Shown here one piece after another: positions 1-5,414 of a DNA stretch of 7,894 nt. The stretch is taken from NCBI GenBank assembly GCA_018399395.1, contig JAGYOI010000047.1:1-7894 (forward strand), given 5' to 3'. A program made the translations under genes and the position numbers. Below the pieces are notes generated by a model that did not search any database, had not been told where the DNA came from, and was given only the letters and a program-made list of their open reading frames with translations. This DNA comes from Prolixibacteraceae bacterium. GTDB lineage: Bacteria > Bacteroidota > Bacteroidia > Bacteroidales > Prolixibacteraceae. Each line of letters begins with the position of its first letter. Position 1 is the first letter of the stretch.

Positions 1-367
1 AGCCGTTGCAAATTTTCCTTTGGCAACCAGCGAAACATACACCAAAAATGGTGAAAAAGTAACCAATACCGAATGGCACAATATTGTTGCCTGGCGGGGG
101 TTGGCCGAAGTTGCCGAAAAATATATCAAAAAAGGAAAGCAACTTTACATTGATGGAAAGATTAGAACGCGCTCGTACGAAGATAAAGAAGGCGTAAAAA
201 AATACATGACTGAAATTTATGCCGACACCATACAAATGCTGGGGCGTAAAGACGATTACGATGGCAGTTCGCCATCAGACAATTATCAGAAACCCGAACC
301 GCAGGCAACAAATAACCAAGCCCAGGATTTTGATGCAAACGATTCGGCAGATGATTTACCATTCTAA
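1..367 (+). CDS. ssb: Single-stranded DNA-binding protein, 5' end missing
   Basis: SSB coats single-stranded DNA during replication, repair and recombination, and recruits partner proteins through its C-terminal tip. The frame is open from base 2, giving 121 visible residues, and ends at TAA 365-367. The visible part opens with AVANFPLATSE, which matches the strand after the family's 'NGGAVAN' region, so roughly 30-35 N-terminal residues lie upstream. The remaining OB-fold follows: TEWHNIVAW (visible residues 23-31, including the conserved DNA-stacking Trp), GLAEVAEKYIKKGKQLYIDG (33-52) and IRTRSYED. Then come a Gln/Asn/Pro-rich linker (about 84-108) and the acidic tip ending DDLPF, the standard partner-docking peptide. 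A TTG at 20-22 falls inside the conserved fold and is not the start. The stop lies 11 nt before gldE, so co-transcription is likely. In several Bacteroidota mutY precedes ssb; that would be off the window. Confidence 0.95.
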   Translation, partial: AVANFPLATSETYTKNGEKVTNTEWHNIVAWRGLAEVAEKYIKKGKQLYIDGKIRTRSYEDKEGVKKYMTEIYADTIQMLGRKDDYDGSSPSDNYQKPEPQATNNQAQDFDANDSADDLPF

Positions 368-378
368 ATTATTTAATC

Positions 379-1710
379 TTGGAAACAGATAGTATTCCGC
401 TTTTAGCCTCCTTAGGTGGCGAAGTTTATTTTTATCCGTTCACAATAAATGTTATTGTAGGAATTATAATACTTGTTTTGCTGCTCATTTGTTCAGCATT
501 GGTATCGGGTTCAGAAGTTGCATTCTTCTCGCTATCGCCATCAAACAAAGAGGAAATTAAAGAAGGTAAACACAAATCACATCATATTCTCCGGGATTTA
601 TTAAATATCCCGGAGAATCTTTTAGCCACCATTCTGGTTAGCAACAACTTTATAAATGTTGGCATTGTTATTTTATCTACATACCTCATACATAACTCAG
701 TCGATTTTTCGAATGCACCGCTATGGGGTTTTGCAATTGAAGTGGTTATCATTACATCGCTGCTTTTACTTTTTGGAGAGATACTGCCCAAAATATACGC
801 CAGTTATGCTTCCCTTCGGTTTGCCGAAGTAATGGCCCGCCCTCTTCTTCTGGCTTCCAAAGTATTTTTACCAATAACAAAAATCCTTACCCGCTCAACA
901 TCTTTTGTGAACAAAAGAATGTCGAAACACATGTCAAACCCATCGATAGATGAATTATCAGAAGCACTTAAACTAACTTCTGATGACGACTTGTCAGAAG
1001 ACAAAGAAATACTCGAAGGCATCATCAAGTTCGGCTCTACCAGTGTTGACCAGATCATGACGCCACGTATTGACGTAACAGCCATCGACACAACAACCCA
1101 GTTTGACAGGATACTAACCATTATTAACGACTCGGGTTACTCTCGAATGCCGGTTTATAACGAAACATTCGACAATATTGAAGGGATACTTTATATAAAA
1201 GACCTCCTACCCTTTCTTGACCAAAAAGCCGATTTTAACTGGCATCCGCTTATCCGGCCGCCATACTACGTACCCGAAAACAAAAAAATTGATGATCTTC
1301 TTGAAGAATTTCAGAAGGCAAAAGTACACATGGCTGTTGTTGTTGATGAATATGGTGGCACCTCGGGCATCGTAACCCTTGAAGATGTACTTGAAGAAAT
1401 TGTGGGCGATATTGTTGATGAATTTGACGACGACGACAGCCTCTATGCTAAAGTTAACGACAATACATTCTTATTTGACGGAAAAATTCAACTCAATGAT
1501 TTCTTCAGGATCTGCATGCTCGACGATCACTATTTTGACAGCATAAAAGGCGAAGCTGATACCCTGGCTGGTCTGCTTCTCGAAATGAAAGGCGATTTTC
1601 CGGCCACGAATGAGAAACTTTCTTATAAAAGCATTGATTTTTTTGTTGAATCAATTGACAAACGAAGAATCAAAAAAATTAAAGTTGTATTTAACAATCC
1701 ACCTGAATAA
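379..1710 (+). CDS. gldE: Gliding motility-associated protein GldE (CNNM/CBS/CorC membrane protein)
   Basis: This is a 443-residue membrane protein of the hemolysin-C/CorC-like family. The order is a CNNM (DUF21) transmembrane domain with hydrophobic segments at about residues 22-44, 80-103, 114-136 and 150-170, then a CBS pair from the typical entry motif MTPRID (M227), and a CorC/HlyC transporter-associated domain from about 355 to the end. SGSEVAFFSL follows the first membrane segment, GEILPK is at 133-138, and VVVDEYGG at 320-327 marks the second CBS repeat; all are family hallmarks. CorC relatives are linked to Mg2+/Co2+ efflux. GldE is a non-essential partner of GldD in flavobacterial gliding, and its biochemical role is not settled. 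I assign GldE rather than a generic CorC protein because gldD follows directly. The start is TTG 379: the frame closes upstream at TGA 352-354, and no ATG or GTG lies before the first membrane segment. Confidence 0.9.
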   Translation: METDSIPLLASLGGEVYFYPFTINVIVGIIILVLLLICSALVSGSEVAFFSLSPSNKEEIKEGKHKSHHILRDLLNIPENLLATILVSNNFINVGIVILSTYLIHNSVDFSNAPLWGFAIEVVIITSLLLLFGEILPKIYASYASLRFAEVMARPLLLASKVFLPITKILTRSTSFVNKRMSKHMSNPSIDELSEALKLTSDDDLSEDKEILEGIIKFGSTSVDQIMTPRIDVTAIDTTTQFDRILTIINDSGYSRMPVYNETFDNIEGILYIKDLLPFLDQKADFNWHPLIRPPYYVPENKKIDDLLEEFQKAKVHMAVVVDEYGGTSGIVTLEDVLEEIVGDIVDEFDDDDSLYAKVNDNTFLFDGKIQLNDFFRICMLDDHYFDSIKGEADTLAGLLLEMKGDFPATNEKLSYKSIDFFVESIDKRRIKKIKVVFNNPPE

Positions 1711-1749
1711 TATTCGTTTATTTTACGGCATCTTTTAATAACAGAAAAT

Positions 1750-2325
1750 ATGAACCTACGGCAGATAACGATATTATTGCTCATGCTTTTTTTTATAATA
1801 GCCTGTAAAAAAGACAACTACACACCTAAACCAAGAGGGTATTTCAGAATTGATTTTCCTGAAAAAACATATCAATCTTTTGATGAAGATGCCCCTTTCA
1901 CTTTCCAATATCCTGCTTATTCAAAAATCCAAAACGAAAAATCCACAAATGCCGAACCATACTGGTATAACATCACAATTCCCGAAAATAATGTTTCAAT
2001 ACATTTGTCATATAAAAAAATTGAAGATAACCTGAATATACTTACCGAAGATTCACGTGAACTTGCTTATAAACATTCTATTAAAGCATCGGCTATAAAC
2101 GAAAAACTGTATATAAACCATGAACAAAATGTCTTCGGAACTATTTACGAGATATCGGGCAATGCCGCCTCTCCCTTTCAATTCCACCTAACCGACAGCA
2201 CCAAAAATTTTATACGTGGATCGTTCTACATCAAAGAGCAACCCAATTACGATTCGTTAAAACCTGTTATCGAATTCGTTGAAGAAGACATTTACAATTT
2301 AATTGAGACATTTAGCTGGAAATAA
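1750..2325 (+). CDS. gldD: Gliding motility lipoprotein GldD
   Basis: This predicted 191-residue lipoprotein is required for gliding and linked to type IX secretion in flavobacteria. Residues 4-18 form a hydrophobic signal peptide ending in a lipobox-like IIAC, with Cys19 as the lipidated residue. Two lysines follow it. Just after the anchor, YTPKPRGYFRIDFPE (about 24-38) is the conserved GldD signature. The rest is a soluble beta-rich domain with several aromatic residues and no further membrane segment. Length fits the family. It lies 39 nt after gldE and 2 nt before the phosphopantetheinyl transferase gene, so it is probably in the same operon. The leader is A/T-rich without a Shine-Dalgarno sequence. 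GldD also occurs in Bacteroidota that do not visibly glide, so it suggests but does not prove motility. An ATG at 1850 in another frame is not a gene. Confidence 0.92.
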   Translation: MNLRQITILLLMLFFIIACKKDNYTPKPRGYFRIDFPEKTYQSFDEDAPFTFQYPAYSKIQNEKSTNAEPYWYNITIPENNVSIHLSYKKIEDNLNILTEDSRELAYKHSIKASAINEKLYINHEQNVFGTIYEISGNAASPFQFHLTDSTKNFIRGSFYIKEQPNYDSLKPVIEFVEEDIYNLIETFSWK

Positions 2326-2327
2326 TT

Positions 2328-2948
2328 ATGCCACTTATTTACAATGAATACCAAAGCAACTTCAGACTGGCTCTTTGGTCGTTAACCGAGCCATTAAGCT
2401 TTTTCGAAGAAAAGGCAAACATGTCGTTTCAGGATAAAAACGCGTATGCACAAATTAAAAACGAATCGCGAAAGCGCGAATGGTTAGCTGTAAGGGTTAT
2501 GCTTAAAGACATACTTGGATTTTGGCCTAACATTGCCTACGCCGAAACGGGGAAGCCTATTTTGCAAAACCATTCACGCCACCTTAGCATCTCGCATTCA
2601 AAATCGATGGTGGGGATACTACTTTCTACCAATCCGTATGCCGGACTTGATATTGAAAACACCAACCGAAGTATTGATAAAGTAGCTAAACGATTCCTGG
2701 GGGAAAAGGAGCTCAAATACCTTACAGACACAACATCGAAATACAGCCGTATTATTTTATGGTGCGCCAAAGAAGCCATATTTAAAGCAGTAAACGAGAC
2801 ACACATCCGCTTCTCAACACAAATTTATATTGAAAAAGTAGGAGAAGACGGCATTATCGATGCACATTTCTATTCTGATAAAGAAAATATTGATTTCACA
2901 CTTCATTACATTGAAAAAGAAGAACATTTGGCTGTGTGGACAACCTGA
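2328..2948 (+). CDS. 4'-phosphopantetheinyl transferase, Sfp type
   Basis: The enzyme moves the 4'-phosphopantetheine arm of coenzyme A onto a serine of acyl- or peptidyl-carrier proteins, using Mg2+. The 206-residue length and motifs fit the Sfp/HetI branch: GKPIL at 75-79, SISHS at 87-91, GLDIE at 106-110 and WCAKEA at 145-150. Asp108, Glu110 and Glu149 correspond to the metal-binding triad of Sfp; Lys148 belongs to the conserved W-x-x-K-E-A helix. The start ATG is 2 nt after the gldD stop, indicating tight translational linkage. No carrier protein, polyketide or nonribosomal peptide gene is in view. It may therefore serve general carrier proteins such as fatty-acid ACP, or a distant cluster (for example flexirubin or aryl polyene synthesis); the target cannot be told from the sequence. 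It is too long for AcpS. Confidence 0.9.
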   Translation: MPLIYNEYQSNFRLALWSLTEPLSFFEEKANMSFQDKNAYAQIKNESRKREWLAVRVMLKDILGFWPNIAYAETGKPILQNHSRHLSISHSKSMVGILLSTNPYAGLDIENTNRSIDKVAKRFLGEKELKYLTDTTSKYSRIILWCAKEAIFKAVNETHIRFSTQIYIEKVGEDGIIDAHFYSDKENIDFTLHYIEKEEHLAVWTT

Positions 2949-2974
2949 CACACCTTAAAGTAATAACAGTCACA

Positions 2975-2994
2975 AAAAACAATCGTTTGTTTTT
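2975..2994 (+). terminator. Possible weak terminator or A/T dyad after the phosphopantetheinyl transferase gene
   Basis: AAAAACAA (2975-2982) and TTGTTTTT (2987-2994) are perfect 8-bp inverted arms around a 4-nt TCGT loop. The A-tract, stem and U-tract order resembles a bidirectional intrinsic terminator, and it lies 26 nt after the stop. Only one pair per arm is G:C, so the hairpin is weak and could be a by-product of A/T richness. Confidence 0.3.
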
Positions 2995-3012
2995 ATTGTT
3001 TTGATGTTTAAT

Positions 3013-3020
3013 TACGTTTA
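3013..3020 (+). promoter_or_regulatory. Candidate Bacteroidota -7 element before zwf
   Basis: TACGTTTA differs by one base from the Bacteroidota -7 consensus TAnnTTTG. It would start transcription around 3027, leaving a leader of about 12 nt before ATG 3039. TTTG at 2986-2989 and TTG at 2996-2998 are upstream, but at about 23 and 14 nt neither has the usual -33 spacing. The main support is that the 90-nt gap is the largest since ssb and the function changes here. Confidence 0.22.
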
Positions 3021-3038
3021 CCAAAAAACCGAATAATA

Positions 3039-4544
3039 ATGAAGCAAACTCAACCACATATACTGGTTATTTTTGGAGCCTCGGGCGATTTAACAAAACG
3101 CAAACTCATACCAGCTGTTTACAACTTACACCAAAAAGATTTACTCGGGCACCCGTTTGCCATTTTGGGCGTTAGCCGTACAGAAATGAATGACAAAGAA
3201 TTCAGGGAAAAAATGCGTGAGTTTCTCCCAAACGACGATTCCACGTCCGACTTTATTTCTCACCTCCATTATCAACCTATACAAACAGCCGAAAAAAGCG
3301 ATTACCCAAAACTCAGTGACCGCATTAATCAACTTAAAGACAAACTCGGAGTACCCGCTAATATCGTGTTCTATTTATCAACACCGCCTTCACTTTATCA
3401 TGTTATCCCTGAATATCTAAACAGCGTGGGGCTGAACACTGAAGATGATGGCTTTAAAAGGCTGATTATTGAAAAACCTTTTGGATCTAACCTCGAAACA
3501 GCCAAAGAACTCAATAAAGACTTGCTTAAATATTTCAAAGAACACCAACTATACCGGATTGACCATTATCTGGGCAAAGAAACAGTTCAAAACCTGATGG
3601 TCCTACGTTTTTCTAACAGCCTGTGGGAACCACTATGGAACCATAAATACATTGACCACATACAAATCACCTCTGCCGAAAGCCTCGGGGTAGAAAGCCG
3701 TGGTGGATATTACGACGACTCAGGGGCAATGAAAGACATGCTTCAGAACCACCTTTTACAACTGGTGGCAATGGTGGCAATGGAACCCCCCACAATTATC
3801 GATGCCGATGCCATCCGCAATGAAATGTTGAAAGTATTCCAGTCGCTCAGGCCGCTTAAACGCGAGAGCCTAAACGAAACACTGGTACGCGGACAATACA
3901 CCGCATCGCACATCAAAGGCGAACCGGCAAAAGGCTATCGCGAAGAAAAAGGGGTAGACCCCGATTCGCGCACAGAAACATTTGTAGCTATGAAGTTACA
4001 TATCGACAACTGGCGGTGGGCAGGCATCCCATTTTACATCCGTACGGGTAAAAAAATGCCAACCCGGGCTACCGAAATCGTCATCAACTTCAGGCCTACA
4101 CCGCATCACTTATTCGACACAATGGACATAAGTTTAACAAAACCCAACCAGTTGATTATACGCATTCAGCCTGATGAGGGCTTACTCCTTAAAATGGGGC
4201 TGAAAGAACCCGGTGCAGGGTTCAACGTACAGCCCGTTGATTTACGTTTTCATTATTCCGACCTATCCGATGCTTACGTACCTACAGCTTACGAACGCTT
4301 GTTGCTCGACTGCATACAGGGCGATGCAACACTATATGCACGTGGCGATAATGTTGAGCAAGCATGGGAATTTGTGCAGCCTATTCTCGATGAATGGGCT
4401 GAAAACCCCGACTTCCCGCTACATGGATACCCGGCAGGCACATGGGGACCACACGAATCGGAAAAACTTATTGCCAAAGAAGTAAATGGCTGGCGTTACC
4501 CTTGTAAAAACCTGGCCAACGATGGTAAATATTGTGAATTATAA
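3039..4544 (+). CDS. zwf: Glucose-6-phosphate 1-dehydrogenase
   Basis: This cytoplasmic enzyme oxidises glucose 6-phosphate to 6-phosphogluconolactone with NAD(P)+, the entry step of the oxidative pentose phosphate pathway. The 501-residue length is normal. The N-terminal Rossmann domain has the fingerprint FGASGDLTKRKL (12-23) and GVSRT (44-48). Arg47 sits after the second beta strand, where the Leuconostoc enzyme contacts the NADP 2'-phosphate, so NADP use is likely. EKPFG is at 145-149. The active-site signature RIDHYLGKE is at 173-181, with Lys180 in the substrate-contacting position. QNHLLQL contains His238, matching the catalytic His. The C-terminal half holds the beta+alpha dimer domain, including RTGKKMPTR. 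ATG 3039 sits just before the first beta strand and has an A/T-rich leader without a Shine-Dalgarno sequence. Its stop is 9 nt before pgl, so the two are almost certainly co-transcribed. Confidence 0.97.
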   Translation: MKQTQPHILVIFGASGDLTKRKLIPAVYNLHQKDLLGHPFAILGVSRTEMNDKEFREKMREFLPNDDSTSDFISHLHYQPIQTAEKSDYPKLSDRINQLKDKLGVPANIVFYLSTPPSLYHVIPEYLNSVGLNTEDDGFKRLIIEKPFGSNLETAKELNKDLLKYFKEHQLYRIDHYLGKETVQNLMVLRFSNSLWEPLWNHKYIDHIQITSAESLGVESRGGYYDDSGAMKDMLQNHLLQLVAMVAMEPPTIIDADAIRNEMLKVFQSLRPLKRESLNETLVRGQYTASHIKGEPAKGYREEKGVDPDSRTETFVAMKLHIDNWRWAGIPFYIRTGKKMPTRATEIVINFRPTPHHLFDTMDISLTKPNQLIIRIQPDEGLLLKMGLKEPGAGFNVQPVDLRFHYSDLSDAYVPTAYERLLLDCIQGDATLYARGDNVEQAWEFVQPILDEWAENPDFPLHGYPAGTWGPHESEKLIAKEVNGWRYPCKNLANDGKYCEL

Positions 4545-4553
4545 AAAATCAAC

Positions 4554-5279
4554 ATGAACCAGAACATCAAAATATTTGAAGACATAGGGCAAATTGCTGA
4601 AGAGTTTGCAACCACCTTACAAAAACTTGCATTAAAAAATGAAAACAATCCCTTTCATATAGCCCTTTCGGGTGGCTCAACACCAAAGACTATTTTCAAA
4701 TATCTTACTGAGAATTACGGCACAAAGCTCAATTTCCCGAACCTCCATTTTTGGTGGGGCGACGACCGCTGCGTGCCCCCAACCCATGACGACAGCAATT
4801 TCAAATGGGCAAACGAGCTATGGCTGTCACCAACTGGTTTTTCCGAGGCACAAATTCACAGGGTGAAAGGGGAAAATAATCCCGAAGAAGAAGCAAAACG
4901 CTACTCCGAAGAAATACAAAAATTTGTCCCGGCTGATGGCAAATGGCCTGTGTTCGACCTTATTTTGCTCGGATTAGGGGAAGACGGACATACGGCATCG
5001 ATATTTCCTAACCAGATGGAGCTTTTAGAATCAAACCATATTTGTGAAATTGCAACACACCCACAATCCGGACAAAAACGCGTTAGTTTCACCGGCCACT
5101 TAATTAACAACGCCCGAAAAGTAATTTTTCTGGCTACCGGGGCATCAAAAGCCGAAAAAGTGAAGCAAGTAATTGACGAACGAGATTTATCGTTACCCGC
5201 AACCCACATTAAACCGGCCAAAGGAAAACTAACATGGTGGGTTGACAACAATGCTGCTGAATTTATCGGAGAACTTTAA
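4554..5279 (+). CDS. pgl: 6-phosphogluconolactonase (DevB/SOL type)
   Basis: The enzyme hydrolyses 6-phosphogluconolactone, the Zwf product, to 6-phosphogluconate in the cytoplasm. At 241 residues it is the usual size for the DevB/SOL family, which shares a fold with glucosamine-6-phosphate deaminase. ALSGGSTPK (37-45) is the phosphate-binding loop, WWGDDRCVP with its conserved DDR lies near 63-71, and LGLGEDGHTASIFP (139-152) carries the catalytic Asp/His pair (Asp144, His146). The WGDDRCVP form and the zwf neighbour favour lactonase over NagB. ATG 4554 is 9 nt after zwf, without a Shine-Dalgarno sequence. A run of eight T (5280-5287) directly follows the stop, but I find no G/C stem before it. 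No gnd gene follows, so 6-phosphogluconate must be used by an enzyme encoded elsewhere. Confidence 0.96.
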   Translation: MNQNIKIFEDIGQIAEEFATTLQKLALKNENNPFHIALSGGSTPKTIFKYLTENYGTKLNFPNLHFWWGDDRCVPPTHDDSNFKWANELWLSPTGFSEAQIHRVKGENNPEEEAKRYSEEIQKFVPADGKWPVFDLILLGLGEDGHTASIFPNQMELLESNHICEIATHPQSGQKRVSFTGHLINNARKVIFLATGASKAEKVKQVIDERDLSLPATHIKPAKGKLTWWVDNNAAEFIGEL

Positions 5280-5375
5280 TTTTTTTTATTTCACACTATT
5301 TTTTCGTATTTTGAATAGCGGTATTAAATAACCATATGATAATAGTCATTAATGCATATTTAAAAGCCTATTAAC

Positions 5376-5383
5376 TATAATTG
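5376..5383 (+). promoter_or_regulatory. Candidate promoter element before the PPi-PEPCK gene
   Basis: TATAATTG is one base from the Bacteroidota -7 consensus TAnnTTTG and contains a perfect TATAAT hexamer (5376-5381). Transcription would begin near 5390, giving a leader of about 25 nt to ATG 5415. No convincing -33 TTTG or -35 TTGACA lies at the right distance. The 135-nt A/T-rich spacer supports an independent transcription unit, but short A/T motifs arise easily here by chance. Confidence 0.25.
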
Positions 5384-5414
5384 CAACCGATAAAACACAT
5401 AAAATACTTGTAAA

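Noticed and set aside
20..367. TTG at 20 as the start of a 115-residue SSB
   Set aside because: The frame is open to base 2 with conserved SSB residues (AVANFP) before the TTG, and the TTG lies inside the OB-fold. The true start is upstream of the window.
804..1121. 105-residue minus-strand open frame
   Set aside because: It is antisense to gldE across its conserved MTPRID region, with no sign of an independent gene.
1711..1749. Separate promoter for gldD in the 39-nt gap
   Set aside because: No TAnnTTTG with a properly spaced -33 motif is visible. Read-through from gldE is the simpler explanation.
4901..5251. 116-residue minus-strand open frame
   Set aside because: It lies opposite pgl, whose motifs fully explain the segment.
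5280..5287. Eight-T run after pgl as an intrinsic terminator
   Set aside because: I find no G/C-rich stem just before the T-run. The nearby CTATT/AATAG pairing (5296-5300 with 5314-5318) is only 5 bp with a 13-nt loop and lies after it.
5333..5359. Short dyads in the spacer before the PEPCK gene (ATATG...CATAT; ATGA...TCAT)
   Set aside because: The arms are 4-5 bp of A/T-rich sequence, expected by chance. They do not support an operator or riboswitch.
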